A stretch of DNA of 64,000 nt, taken from Diphasiastrum complanatum. Its lineage: Eukaryota; Streptophyta; Lycopodiopsida; Lycopodiales; Lycopodiaceae. Of the stretch, positions 53,101 to 64,000 are shown in pieces. A program made the translations under genes and the position numbers. The notes beneath the pieces are model-generated. The model did not search any database and was not told the origin of the DNA. It saw only the letters and a list, made by a program, of their open reading frames with translations. Within the stretch, counting starts at the first letter, position 1, and each line of letters starts with the position of its first letter. Location: NCBI GenBank assembly GCA_029204225.1, contig CM055098.1:23935367-23999366 (forward strand). Reading direction: 5' to 3'.

Positions 53101-56100
53101 TAGCCCAGAAAGCATGCAAGTCCCAACCCCTGCCTGCCTCATTTCATCCCATTCAAGCTGAGTAACCTCACCATCTGCGCATGCCTCTAACAGCATATGA
53201 TGTCGGTCCAAGAGCCCATGATACCTCTTCATAACCTGGGAGATGAATGCCACGGTAAACATCTCTCTACTTTTGAGCACTGACTCTTCATAAAACAATA
53301 ACATCGACAAACACAGTGTTCCGCTTAAAATCTCAAAGTATAAAATATACTCCATAAAACATAGGCAGATTGACCATTACAATATTCAGGTTGATTGGCA
53401 ACGGTAGCACCTAGGTCCACAATTGAGAAGCAATCGAGAAACAAAGTTGCTTCCTCCAATTCAAGAGCATCAAATAGAATCAATGGTCTAAAACTTAGTT
53501 GCATCGGAATCACATTCCAACCTCAGAGCGTTGAGAAACATACATTCCAGAACACTGCTTATTGCAACTGCAGAATGCAACTCAGAACTCCTTTTCTTTA
53601 TATCTTACTTCTTGCCATGTTCTTAATCTATAAGATATTATATATTAAAAGATCATAAAGAGTGGATAATAAGTTCTTAAGATTTAAAACTTTCAAACTA
53701 AACGATTTAGGAAGGATCTCAAGCTGTGAATGTTCATCTCTCTATAAGTTTGAAATCAATCAAACAATGAAGAATGTCATGGACTCAAAATATCACAGAG
53801 AGCTACTATCAGTAGAAGGTATCTTAGTAACTTGTCAAATATGGAGACTCAAGTGTTCAAGATTAAGACAAAGCTGGAGGTATGACTGAGCATTAAACAA
53901 GCTGTAAATCAGATTTTGCAGTTGTGGCTCTATCTCTAACAATACCCCCGAGTCTTTCATAACTCTTGATTCTTCCAAAAGCAGTTTGGAAGCAGCACTT
54001 TTATTCTGGCACCCTCTTCATCAGCTTCATTTCAAAGCTATCTGAAACAAATGTTTGCTCACAATTTAGGTTTTATCAGATTCGCAAATCTATAAGTAGG
54101 CATGTAGCATGATCCCATGTTCATCTGAACTTTCTTTTAATTATTCTGGATGCAGACTGCGTAGTCAAAACTGCCAGTTATTCATCTGCTTCTCCTATGT
54201 GTCTTATATTCTAAATAGAATCTTCACTGTGCTTTAAATTAAAACACTTAAGTGTCAAGACCAAACAGCGTCCATATTGAAAAGGTTAAAAAAATCGTGC
54301 ATTGGATTTAGAATGCTTAGATTGAAAATAAAAATCCCCAAGATGTTGATAGGATCAAAGGGGCTGTTGGTAAGGGACATATAAATTGGCTGAACCAACT
54401 AGAAGTAGCTTCCTGAAAAATGGGGCTATAGATATATCAATTGGCTGAACCAACCTCCTTCCTGAAAAATGAATTCATCCTTACATACGTCCTTGCATAA
54501 TGAACTATTCAAAAACAGTCAAGTTTGCGTCATCAAGGTTTTGAACTGCATACAATTTCTCACTGCAAAGGAGAAAAATAATACAATTCCATCAAATAAG
54601 CAACCAAATATTTCAGAATCTCAATGATTTGTCTCCAAGATCCTTATTGCAAGATGGAACCACCAAATTGCAGGGAGAAATTACCTCTTCGAAAGTTCCT
54701 GCTCCAGTAAGGTTCAAATAGCTGCCTCGGCAACCCTGGCTACCGCATAAACATATGGAGATCTTCCACTCTTCCTTACTCTGAACAAATGCAAGTGAGA
54801 CTAAGAAAAGGTAACAACATTAAAAAGGGACAAAGCTACACATAGAACAGCAGATAAAGTGTATATCAACCATCTTTTACCTCCGTGACTGAGTTGTAGT
54901 CAAAAGTTAACTCTTCTCCACATAAGATTGGACGCAGGGTATACACACCTATTGTATAGCGACCATTTACTGCAGTAACCCTGTTGAAGCCAAATGTCAT
55001 CTATTAACTGTGACCTCAACTTGACAGAGGAATAAATACATTATCGATGTCAACTAGACCCTAACAAGGTTGGTTTTGCGAGCATCAAATAAATTGATCA
55101 ATCAACAAATGGCAAAGAGAAAAACAAACAGTAAGCAAAGTTGTGGTTAAGTTTGCAAATTTTGCATGCAGTATCCGAAACTAACAATGCAATCTATAGT
55201 ATCAACGTAGAAAAAAAAATAGCAGAAGTATTCTTAAACGCTGGAAACAACAGAAAGTGCCTAGCCAGAGTCTGCCTGTTCAAGCAACAACACAACCTTC
55301 AACCTACATCTTCAGGAGAAAGAGAATCTATCTATGCAGATTGTGATGACTTTACTTTGCCTCACAGTTGGGTCGGCATGAATGGCATATCCGACTGGCA
55401 TAATTGGCCTTATGCATTGCATCAACCACCACCAAATCATAGCCTCCAGCATCACCCTGCAACTTCTCAAGTCATGTCATTGATGAAAGGAAGGATTTTC
55501 ATCTATAAAGTGTCACAGAATCAATCACGAAACTTCAAGCTACCTAATCATAGCAGCTTTTGAAACCTCTCTATCACGAAACTTCAAGCTACCTAATCAT
55601 AGAGGCTTTTGAAACCCTCTCTAGCAGTTGTGTAATAGCATGCAAAATAATGAAACTTTAAGGTACCTTGGGTCTCTCAAGCATGATATTGTAAAATTCA
55701 GGTGCATTGTCTCTTTCCTTCTTTTGCAAAGATCGAATAGCATCCTGTTTCTCATACCATCTCCATGCGGGATAAACCTGAAAATAACAATCTTGAAAGT
55801 CAGAACCTATATTCGATGCCTATGTCAATCGTGTATGGTTCTGTCTCTCACCCCGTGAGCCGCATAATCTCAAGTAAAACAGCACCCTGTCCAGTTCTTT
55901 TAGTAATAGAAATATGGGATTCAAGAGTGTTGAGATGCATGCTTTGGTGATATTTTACACTTACTTGAACAGGCATGCTAAGAAGATATAATTACTATCT
56001 CAACTTACTGATCTGCACACTTCCGCAGCACTCTTCCATACAATGTTTAGTTTTTAAGAAAATCATGAGTGTCTAAAAGTTAACGCTAAAGTTTGATAAT

Positions 56101-58139
56101 CTATTGATTGGTTACTCACATAACAGTTCATAGATATTAGATATTACATAACTGTGATCCAGGTTTTTTGCCCCCAGCATTGTACTAACTTCAGGGTTTG
56201 TACATGTATGGGAGGTTTCTGATGAATTGCAAGACCTTAGATTGGAGTATCTTAACTGCAATGTGTTAATCATTAATGCAAGCATTGTGTTCTCTCTCCT
56301 ATAGATTGAATTGATATAGTGTGCCTTGGGTTCTAACACATTCTACATACAATATGTACCCATTACCATACTTCAAATAAATAGTAGCTCTTCAAACAGC
56401 TGATACAATGATACAACAATACAATGAATCATGTTGTAACGGGGGAGGTATATCAAATATCATGGCCTAGTGGAGCTGGAGCTCTACTGAAGTAAAAGGA
56501 TAAATGGTCTGGGTACTGTCGATGAGAGTGAAGATGGAGAGTGTCGCCTCCTAACACAAGTCCTGGTAGTCAGCGAGATTTCTAAAGAACTCAAAGTCTC
56601 AATACAATACACCTCCTCTCATCAGAATGTTGGTTATGGGACAAGATATTTGTCTCATCCTCAAATAGTGTCTCGCTCTAGGGTAGCAGTGACTGGCAAG
56701 TACATATTTACTCTACAATTGAGGAGGTGGTGCCACGGCACGTCGTACAGGTAAAATCAATCCATTATCAAGATTCCAGAAATCGTTTATATGAGGGTTG
56801 AGCTTATTACTTAAAAGTTACTGGTTACAACGTACTACATACTGCGTAGTATGTACTAATAAGTTAGTAGCTACTCAGAGGTTAGTACACGGTAATTACT
56901 ACTCAATACTTACTAGTAACTACTAAGTTCTAACTCCTTAGTGCTAACTTCTAAGTGCTCAAGGGTCAATGCGCATTGCGCATCGCTCACGCTTAGATTA
57001 TTTTTTTTTCCTTGGTTCCAATTCGGAACTTTCAACTCCCAAGTTCCACTTTGAAAGTTGAAATTCTCATGAGTCACAGTTCACTCTAAGATTTTGATGT
57101 GCTTTGTACAATGCAATGTTTTGTGGAACTTTTTGAAACACCTTTTTGAAACAAATTTGAAACAGGTTTGAAGCAACGACACCAGAAAAGAAATGATGAA
57201 ACAATTTAGGGTTTTTTTTGGAGGGATTTTAATTCTTGCCTTCTATAATGGCAAAAACAAGTGTTTTTTTTGTGTTTAGGCAATAAAGATAGAAAACGCT
57301 ACACATTGTACAATCACCCCCGAAAAAAAAAGGATTTGACCCAGTTATTGATTCGAACCACAAAGCCATATCCAAATTGGTTTGAATCGGCCGATTTAAA
57401 TGGCTGATTCAAATCGGCTGGAGACACTAGATCCTGTATATGCGGGGGCCAATAAAATTCTTGTGCCCCTAATTCCACATACTTAAGTGCTTAGTGATAG
57501 TCATTTCAATTTTCGACCACTCGAATTAAGAATGTTTTAGTATGAAGATGGTGCTACCAAAAAGTTCCACAAAGTATGAGCAAAGTCCTATTGATTTGAA
57601 CCTGATTCAACAATCTTCTTTTTATCCATCGATCACAATGTAAGCTTGCACTAGAACAAACATCTGATGAAAACAACTTATAACAAGGGCCTGCTCAAAT
57701 TTGACATCCCCCCGTTGGCCTTCTATCTACAAAATCCTCAAATAAACAATGGATACAAAGATGTCACAAATGCTCGCAAACATTTCACTTTGCGTACATT
57801 TCTGCCAAAGTTCAATATTGCTCTATTAAAGATGATGCCAGTTCTAACGAACAAAGTTGATTAAGCCAAGTCCCTACTTCCAAAGTTAGCCCCAGTATTC
57901 AAGACTAGGAAATTAGTACTCATATTCAACAAAAATAGGGTAGGGAACTCTCAAAAAACATAATAACTACTGGAATGATAGCATCCAATTTTGTAATGTC
58001 ATAAATTAGAACTTTCCCCATACAAGAAGATACTCAGATTGAATCGGTCAGATTTTAATTTTCTTACCTCACCAAGGAATTCCACAATGAAATCATTCTT
58101 GTCGAATCCACCTTTGGTATTGCAAACTACCCCAAGCCC
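50199..58139 (-). CDS. ATXR3: Histone H3K4 methyltransferase ATXR3/SDG2, C-terminal 12 exons (5' part outside window)
   Basis: ATXR3/SDG2 is the main plant H3K4 trimethyltransferase, a very large nuclear SET protein with its SET domain near the C-terminus. Exons read here: 58139-58068, 55777-55667, 55456-55356, 54980-54881, 54780-54685, 53235-53068, 52954-52829, 52698-52645, 52528-52281, 52158-52050, 51926-51624, 50378-50199. All are GT-AG and in phase, and they give 555 residues to the TGA at 50199. The SET domain begins GLGVVCNTKGGFDKNDFIV. It includes the AdoMet/catalytic motif RICHSCRPNC and GEELTFDYNS, and is followed by the post-SET block CLCGSQGCRGSYLNL. The plant-specific C-terminal region follows, with HGLLDRHHMLLEAC, ADGVYNNRLQNLAITLDKV, CRHDAAADIIHLYA and LLGSPMLDAV. 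These SET residues are intact, so the gene looks functional. The N-terminal ~1,700-1,900 residues must lie beyond 64000. Confidence 0.93.
50379..51623 (-). other. ATXR3 last intron (about 1.25 kb)
   Basis: Donor ATG/GTAAGA at 51623, acceptor GGACAG at 50379. It holds a small minisatellite at 51051-51172. Nothing else is recognised. Confidence 0.8.
51051..51172 (+). repeat. Minisatellite, about 24-bp unit
   Basis: Five imperfect copies of CGTGCTGGAAACTAGCTGCA plus 3-4 bases, inside the last ATXR3 intron. Related GGAAACTA(A/G)CGAACT pieces follow at 51182-51245. Confidence 0.75.
51909..51990 (-). repeat. 41-bp tandem duplication spanning an ATXR3 3' splice site
   Basis: Two adjacent, apparently identical 41-bp copies, 51909-51949 and 51950-51990. 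Each holds the acceptor TCTTTTGCAG and the first 18 nt of exon GATTATGATACCTTTGAA. The copy nearer the coding body gives an exon start of 51926 that keeps the conserved frame. The other would start at 51967. Confidence 0.9.
53236..54684 (-). other. ATXR3 intron (about 1.45 kb)
   Basis: It lies between the post-SET exon and the HGLLDRHH exon. A partial duplication of CAATTGGCTGAACCAAC with CTTCCTGAAAAATG occurs near 54385-54470. No coding motif is seen. Confidence 0.8.
54981..55355 (-). other. ATXR3 intron inside the SET domain (375 bp)
   Basis: The donor GCAAA/GTAAAG and the acceptor TCAACAG split the Lys codon that ends CEAK. Nothing else is recognised. Confidence 0.85.
55525..55623 (+). 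repeat. 49-bp tandem duplication in an ATXR3 intron
   Basis: Two near-identical adjacent copies of a 49-bp unit beginning TCACGAAACTTCAAGCTACC. They lie wholly inside the 210-bp intron 55457-55666. Confidence 0.85.
55778..58067 (-). other. ATXR3 intron inside the SET domain (about 2.3 kb)
   Basis: It separates the FLGE exon from the VYPAWRWYEKQD exon. Around 56820-56960 the sequence is dense in TTAGTA/ACTACT words and includes an 8-bp-arm hairpin (TACATACT, GCGT, AGTATGTA). No transposon ends could be fixed. Confidence 0.75.
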
Positions 58140-58922
58140 CTACAAAAGCAAAAAATTGAGTTTTACTGGTTAGTGTCCAATTAACCCATACACTTTTCAC
58201 CTGTGACACATATTACAGTTATTTATTAGAAATCAAACAAGACACTTTAAAGAACATCTGAAACCATAGAAGCCTGAAAAATTTGAAATGATTGAGCACC
58301 AATTAGAAGTGTTTCGTGAATAACAAGCTGGAAAAGATGAATGTGTTCCTTCAAAAAAGTGAACGTTCAGGTGACATAATCTACCACTACATTCTTTTGA
58401 CAAGTACTTGAAAAATAGCTTACGTATAAATGATAAGTGCCCAAACGTAACAAAAGATTTGTGATCCTTGAAGTTTTACTCAGAAACCATAAAACATTAG
58501 AACATGAACTCTAAACCTGCAACATCCTTAAAACCATACTTGTAGTGTCCTGGAATGCTTCTAACTCTTTGTAGCGTTCCATTCCAAAACTTGTTCCTTC
58601 TCTTTATCTAACAATTTAATAGGGGAGGTAACATGAACCTTGTTTGGAAAAAACTTTAGTACCGTAAATAAATGTCTTTCCCAAAACAAAGTTCACTCTT
58701 GAACCTAGGACTCTAGCAAATTAAGTATGGTATTGTTTGTCACCTTAAGTATTTATTTGTGGATTAAGTCAAGAAGAGAGGCTCAAAGTTATGCCTAGAG
58801 GCTAGGTTCCTAGGCATCAATGTCATAAAGTCCATAGCCACATGTTGCTCATGGAGCCTCCATAACTTGTAGAGAATGCAAAAGTCCATGTGCTCTGTCA
58901 TACTTACCTTTAACTACTTACA

Positions 58923-59150
58923 GGGTTGGCTCAATTGGTTAGCTTGGCATCCAAAGTTTCTTTGATCTCAGTTCAAGCCCCTCGGAAAGCAAGAAGCGTG
59001 CTTAAAATCACCTAAACAATTACCCACATACTCATGATTGTCATATAGATCCAATAGGAATACCTATAAATATATGCATAGGTAGCCTCAACTTTAATGT
59101 CCTACAAATGGACGATTGCGACATTCCTCCAAAATCTTATGTCTTTATGT
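58923..59150 (+). mobile_element. tRNA-derived SINE (approximate ends)
   Basis: It starts GGGTTGGCTCAATTGGTTAG, with a Pol III A-box TGGCTCAATTGG at 58927-58938 and a B-box GTTCAAGCC at 58971-58979, 32 bases apart. This head is typical of plant tRNA-derived SINEs. It does not fold as a full tRNA, because an acceptor stem is lacking. The 3' end is not certain. Confidence 0.55.
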
Positions 59151-59379
59151 CCTTAAAAAATTTTGCTAGAAGAACAATGTTCATTATGGACATGACGATT
59201 TTTTAAACTTTCGCCTTCATGTAATAACTTCCAAGATCAAGAAAAGTTGTCGTTTACTGGCATAAATATCCTTTACATGTGCCAGTTCCTCATGATGAGC
59301 TATAGGAACATGATTCACAATAGATGTAAAGTGTAGTACAAGCAACTTACTGCAAGATATGTAGTGATAAAATACTTCC

Positions 59380-60430
59380 AAAAAAGTACACTCTTCCATA
59401 TTCTAAAGGCATGTATAATGGATAAGAGCTCCTTTCATAAATAACATATGTTTGACTCAGTCCTTCAACCTTCAAGCTTCATATGCAACAACACGCATGT
59501 TTAATGTTGCACCAATGCGAGGTGAGCTTGCATCCATGGTCTAAAGCCTCCCATATTCTAAGGCACATATAATGGCCAACAATTCCTCTCATTTATAGCA
59601 TATGTTTCAATCAGTGTCCTTGAAACTTCAGATGCAACAACATGAACCACTTGTTTAAGCGTTGCATCAACGCAGTTGCACTTTTACGGTCTGAAGCTAC
59701 AAAAAGGGCTTAAAAAGGCCTACAACCAAAGGGCCATCTAATTTTGCCGATTAAAGTTAATATTGATGTATGTCTAGCATACTACCTAGCATAAAAACGG
59801 AGACGTGCAATCTTCAACCTTATGGAGTCCAACCACTATGACTTACTCATCATACATAGCATGACCAAATGCTACAACCTACGACACCACCACTCTCTTT
59901 GTCAACCCCCTAGAGCAAGTATAGGTCGTATGCACAAACATTTGTCCACAATATAGGTTTCATAGATGTAAACAAAGACCAGCATATTATTTTATATCAC
60001 TTCTCCAGAGGTGAAGTGAAAACTTGGTCATGATGAACACTAGCACTGAACAGCGAAGCGAATCAAATGAAATCTTTACTCCCTCGAGGTTGGTCGCTTT
60101 CTTGGTAAGGTCTTGTAAGAAAGCTGCCATTTAGTCAAATGCCGACTAAATCTTCAATAATAAGAACATCGTTCCAAAAAATGACCTAACATCGTGGCAT
60201 CATGGACAATCTATGATTGCTTGAACCTTGACCAAATCCATCCAAATGAATCAACCCAATAAAAGGCTACTTCAAAAAGATCATGGCTCTAATGATTCGT
60301 TCTAACTCCCAAGGAATCACTAGACTTAAATTTTTAAAAGCCATGTATACTAGCCAGCAATTCCTTTCAAAAACAGCATATTTTCTACTCAGTGTCTTTT
60401 AATTTTCAATTTCCAAATGCAACAGTCAGA
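59380..60430 (-). mobile_element. Three fossil copies of a Ty3/gypsy RNase H segment
   Basis: Three related blocks lie at about 59385-59500, 59555-59660 and 60330-60430. On the minus strand they keep frames such as KLKDTE, YAINERN or YAVFERN, and EELLAIICALEYGRL. These match the gypsy RNase H motif LKDAEKNYAVHDKELLAIVHAL. All have stops and frameshifts. The first two are a direct tandem pair about 175 bp apart. Confidence 0.5.
59800..59960. repeat. Dispersed repeat, copy D (in ATXR3 intron)
   Basis: It contains AATCTTCAACCTTATGGAGT, CATAGCATGACCAAATGCTA and CAAACATTTGTCCACAATAT. These are shared with the copies in RIK intron 8. It lies between gypsy RNase H fossils 2 and 3, so the repeat and that gypsy family may belong together. 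Confidence 0.45.
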
Positions 60431-60441
60431 CCCTCCTCCAA

Positions 60442-61780
60442 CTACGTCGTTCTAGGTAGAGGACCTTGCTGTCCAATGTTTTCCGAACTTGGACCTTGTT
60501 GTCCAATGTCTTCAACAGGCTGCTCTTCACCATAAATAGGTTCTTCTTGATGATCCAACAATCCTTTGACCACAACTTTGTAACCTTTGTTTTTGTCTTT
60601 GATGAGACACTTCTGATCGTCAAACTCAACTTTCATATTTTGTTTAGCTATGGCAGAAACTGAAAGTAAATTCTTTTTTAAGCCTGGAACATAGAGAACA
60701 TTCTTAATTTCTCCTATATTCCCTGAAGGTAAATGTACTCTCACTATACCTCTACCTTTAATATCGTAAGAAGAATTGTCTCCAAGTTTGACATGTGAAT
60801 TTACACCAGTGTCATCAAACTGTGTGAACCACTCACGATGTGGTGTCATATGTTGCGTTGCTCCAGAATCAATACACCAACAATCTTCAGAGATCTCTGA
60901 TGTTGAAGCTGAGAATAACTCATAGCATCCCACAACTTCACTTTTGTCTTCGTCTTCAATGAAGTTGCCTGACTGCTTCTTCTTGTCCTGGATAGCCTTC
61001 TTTTTCCTGCACTCAAACGCAAAATGACCATACTTGCTACAAAAATTACAATTGCCATTTCTCCTTGATTTAGATTTGGAACTGTCTCCTTTTTCCGTAT
61101 TGTCCTTCCCTTCCTGCTTCTGATCCTTTTTGCCTCCTTTCTTCTTGCCCTTCTTACCTTGATTCTTGGAAAAGAATCCCAGTTCCTTGAAATCTTCTCT
61201 AGACATCAGGTTTTGTCTTCGTAATTCCTCTTGAAGTAGCAAACCATTGAGCTCATCAAATGTCGGCGATCTCTCCCTCAAACTTAGTGTCATAACAACG
61301 TTCTGATATTGTAATGGTAAGCTATTCAAAACAATTTGTACTAGAGTATTATCAAGTACAATTTTCCCTATAGAAGACAATTGATCTCTTAGATCCTTCA
61401 CCCTGGTAATAAAATCCGTAATGGATTCTTCTGATTCCATTTTCAAGGTATGAAGCTTATTGTTCAAGAACAACGCTCGAGACTTACTTACCATTTCATA
61501 TGAGTTCCCATGCATCCTTAGGCCCAATTGCATTCCTGATCAGCGGAATCACCTTATCCTTCACAAATAAGTTGATTATATGATGCGCACGTTGCACCCG
61601 TTTCTCAAATGCCCTTCTATCTTGATCATTGAGACCGTGAGCCATCACCTCTTGTCCCATGACAATTTCCCAATAATCTTTGTCTTGAAGGATATTCTGA
61701 AGTTTGAACTTCCACAAGCTGTAGTTAGATCCATCTAACTTGCTTGACTCCGGAAGAACGGATTCATTCAGACTCCCCAT
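60442..61780 (-). pseudogene. Copia gag-protease ORF with one frame break and an internal deletion
   Basis: The frame 61780-61496 starts MGSLNESVLPESSKLDGSNY and covers the gag N-terminus. After a frame change at about 61500-61530, the frame 61533-60442 (363 codons) continues through the UBN2-type gag with ITDFITRVKDLRDQL. A zinc knuckle CNFCSKYGHFAFEC and an intact protease site CIDSGATQHMT follow. After VVVKG the sequence jumps to LLDHQEEPIYGEEQPVED and then a repeated IGQQGP. That linker normally lies after integrase, so the GAG-pre-integrase remainder and the integrase are deleted. Confidence 0.8.
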
Positions 61781-62019
61781 TTTTGTCGTTCAAAAAATGA
61801 CGAGCTTTCCACTAAGAATGCAATAATTTTTGACGAGTTGCACCGGATCATACCTGTCCCGTTTGCTGCTGCCTCAGATCAGACCTGTCTGATCTCTTCT
61901 GCTCAGATGCTGCCTTCACCAGTTGCTGCCACCCTCATAAGCTGCCTGCACCAGCTGTATCCTACAAATATATGACCTGCAACAGATCTGCCGCCCTCAG
62001 GAGAACCTGCCCAGGTACT

Positions 62020-62097
62020 GCTGCCCTCAAGAAAAGCCTGCTCAGGTTCTACCGCCCTCAGGAAAAGCCTGCTCAGGTTCTACCGCCCTCAGTTACT
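62020..62097 (-). repeat. Tandem repeat in the copia leader
   Basis: Two to three copies of about 30 bp, AAAAGCCTGCTCAGGTTCTA plus CCGCCCTCAGG, with further diverged CTGCCGCCCTCA words from 61915 onward. They lie between the primer-binding site and gag. Confidence 0.75.
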
Positions 62098-62344
62098 GTT
62101 GCCCTTAGATAAACTTGCACCAGCTGTGACCTTCACCGGATATGACCTGTCTGAAACCTCTGCTATGGATGTTGTCTCCCTCAGATCTGCCTGTCCAGAA
62201 GCTATCTACGCCAGATGTGACCTCCACCAGATACAACCTTCACCAAATAGCACCTCCACTAGATGCGACCTCCACCAGTAAAACCTACAGCGCTGATCTT
62301 CTCCTTCCGTAGATCCCGATCTTAACGAGATGGCTCTAATACCA

Positions 62345-62726
62345 TATTAGAATCGAAGAGATTCTCTAATCGAAGTAGACTAATCTTATTAGTACTCACA
62401 CACAACACCAACCACAAGCTGAAGAAGAAGAGAGACTGCAAGAAGCTATGCTTCATAAGCTGGAAACTGAGATAACAATGGAGGTGGGCGCCCATCTACT
62501 CTTATACAGGCTGTACACAATGAAAAGCAAAAGCTATTCTACTACAATAGCAATTGAAATGCTAATTATGAAGTCTTAACAATAGAAATCTATGCTAACT
62601 TGGTTAAAATAGATTGCTATACTATTCTAGCAAAATTGGTACTAACTTAAGTACCTATACTAAAAATAAATAGTACCTATACTATAAATAAAAATAGGCC
62701 TTCTAGCACGCAGGCTGGCCTCTACA
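62345..62726 (-). repeat. 5' LTR of the inner copia element (about 382 bp)
   Basis: It is bounded by TGTAGAGGCC at 62726 and CTAATA before the primer-binding site. Inside are a TATAAGAG box near 62500 and a palindrome around 62354-62380 (AATCGAAGAGATTCTCTAAT). No partner LTR is in the window, so the left end rests on the disrupted gag beside it. Confidence 0.6.
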
Positions 62727-64000
62727 ATTAACCATTAATTTTAACAACAAGTTCGTCGAAGGAGATTTGCTGTCCCCTAAGAGAAATGCTCAATGATGAC
62801 ACAAATGAAAGGTAAGAATTAGGAAGAGAGTTGAGAGTAATAGATACAAATTGTGAGTTCTCAATCACCTCATCAATACTAAGAAGCTCCTCTCGAAGAT
62901 CCTTGATCTTCGTCAATAGCAAGTTGATTTCAAAGATATACCACTTTTGCCGCATTCTTTACTTGAAACATCTTGGCAAGAGTCTCCCAAGCACTTTTGG
63001 AAGTCTTGCATGATCTAATATGAGGAAGGATAGATCTCTTCACTGATAATGCAATGACGAAATGTGCTTGTGCATCTCGTCGATCCCACTTCTTTTGCTC
63101 ATCGGAAGACACCTCCGTAGATGAAGTAGTTGTTCTAGATGGTGTAATAGGTGCCAAGGTAGGCGGCCTCTCTTCGTCACCATTAACTACTTCCCACAAA
63201 CCTTTAGCAATTAGAAGGTTCTTTATCATATAGCACCACAAGGAATAGTTTGTGCCATCCGGCCTATCTTCATTAAATAAAGAACCAATAGACTCCGATT
63301 CTTTAGCCATAACAGAAAAATCAGCTTGTAGTAGATAGGAAATAGACTTTCCAAGACAAAATCTACTCAAAGGGCAACAACCTCAAAGCTGAAATTATGA
63401 GCACAATAGATTGCAATGCTCCACATGCAATTTGCTCAACAAGTAATGAAATAGGTGCCTGATTTCTGCACAAAAAAACAGAATGCTCACAAATAGGTAG
63501 ACTTCGAATTAAGCCAAAACCAAAACCAGAAATTTGTGGCTGAAAAGAGTGCACACTATGTGCATATAGAGCTGATGGTAGCGCCCTACTCCAAGCTCAC
63601 CAACAGGGAAATTTCAGCAAGAAATGTGTCCAAAACACACGTATCTTCATCTAAGAAGTAAATCTGAAATTTTCAGCATATAATTGAGTCAAGATCACAT
63701 GCAATTGGTTTGAGCATGGGCGCCCTACTGCTAGCTCTCAAATAGGTGAAGGTGCCCTGCAATTTCCTGCAAAAAAGCTATAAGAAGATAAACAGATTCT
63801 TCTCCTGCAAAAATCAGCAGCTTGATGATTTTCTGCAACCAAAAGGGGAAGAAGATAGCTTCCTGTTGGGCGCCCTTCTGCAAGCAATCTGATCACCTAA
63901 AGGCTCTGATACCATGTAGGAAATAGAAGCCTAAGGATCCAGGATCTTAACTATTCAATCACACAAAGCATTCTCAAAAGAAAGAGAGAGATGGCTAGAA
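62727..64000 (-). mobile_element. Second copia element, 5' end, truncated by the inner copia
   Basis: An LTR 3' end (CTACA, at 63915) is followed by a perfect primer-binding site TGGTATCAGAGCC at 63914-63902. The LTR continues beyond 64000. Gag follows: 63370-62930, with DGTNYSLWCYMIKNLL and SILPHIRSCKTSKSAWETL, and after a frameshift 62955-62728, with TKIKDLREELLSIDEVIEN and SFVSSLSISLRGQ. It breaks off exactly where the inner LTR starts at 62726. The start was taken from the gag motif, because in-frame codons extend upstream of the likely MAKESESIG start. Confidence 0.8.

Larger units (their letters stand above)
60442..62726 (-). mobile_element. Copia element, 5' half: LTR, primer-binding site, gag-protease
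   Basis: The 5' LTR is at 62726-62345 (starting TGTAGAGGCC and ending CTAATA), and the primer-binding site TGGTATTAGAGCC at 62344-62332. A 550-bp leader follows, then gag from 61780. No 3' LTR is seen. The element stops near 60442, where the gypsy fossil begins. It sits inside the gag of a second copia element. Confidence 0.8.
58140..64000 (-). other. ATXR3 intron or upstream region, filled with transposons
   Basis: The acceptor TTTTGTAG at 58140 opens the GLGVVC exon. Its donor and the preceding exons are not in the window, so this intron is at least 5.9 kb. It contains a SINE, gypsy RNase H fossils and two copia elements, listed separately. Confidence 0.7.

Noticed and set aside
56820-56960. 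Possible MITE or hairpin element
   Set aside because: Only 8-bp arms and TTAGTA-type low-complexity words are visible. No terminal repeats or target duplication were found.
58923-58990. Possible tRNA gene
   Set aside because: A- and B-boxes are present, but no acceptor or anticodon stems pair properly, so a SINE head is the better reading.

Overview
This window is nuclear DNA from a seed plant, most likely a flowering plant. It is AT-rich and intron-rich, full of decayed plant LTR retrotransposons, and holds two recognisable conserved plant nuclear genes, both on the minus strand. I cannot fix the species. The long introns and old repeats suggest a medium or large genome.

Layout. (1) 2550-21226, minus: a complete or nearly complete gene for RIK, the KH-domain protein that binds RS2/AS1 MYB complexes. 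I assembled 13 coding exons by splice phase over 18.7 kb. Its large introns hold a copia relic (4.2-6.6 kb), a small insertion inside a dispersed repeat (10.55-10.96 kb) and the 3' end of a Ty3/gypsy chromovirus (17.0-17.9 kb). (2) 21.5-50.2 kb: a transposon-rich intergenic block. It contains a decayed minus-strand gypsy element with duplicated LTRs (22.9-27.6 kb), a full-structure plus-strand LTR element (29430-36105) carrying a 173-bp CT microsatellite, an inverted pair of ~430-bp LTR-like arms (27.6 and 37.3-37.7 kb), a decayed coiled-coil reading frame (37.97-38.95 kb), a CT/CA microsatellite, an Athila/Tat-type primer-binding site at 41.96 kb, and a 4.3-kb copia element (41999-46276, minus) directly after it. 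(3) 50199-58139, minus: the last 12 exons (555 residues) of ATXR3/SDG2, the large plant H3K4 methyltransferase, including SET, post-SET and the plant C-terminal domain. Its 5' part lies beyond the window. (4) 58140-64000: an intron of that gene with a tRNA-derived SINE, gypsy RNase H fossils and two nested copia gag regions.

The two genes both act in chromatin-level control of plant development: ATXR3 deposits H3K4 methylation, and RIK works with the RS2/AS1 repressor. Nothing shows that their adjacency is functional. I found no undescribed biological system. The most gene-relevant oddity is a 41-bp tandem duplication that copies a 3' splice site in ATXR3; use of the extra site would shift the frame.
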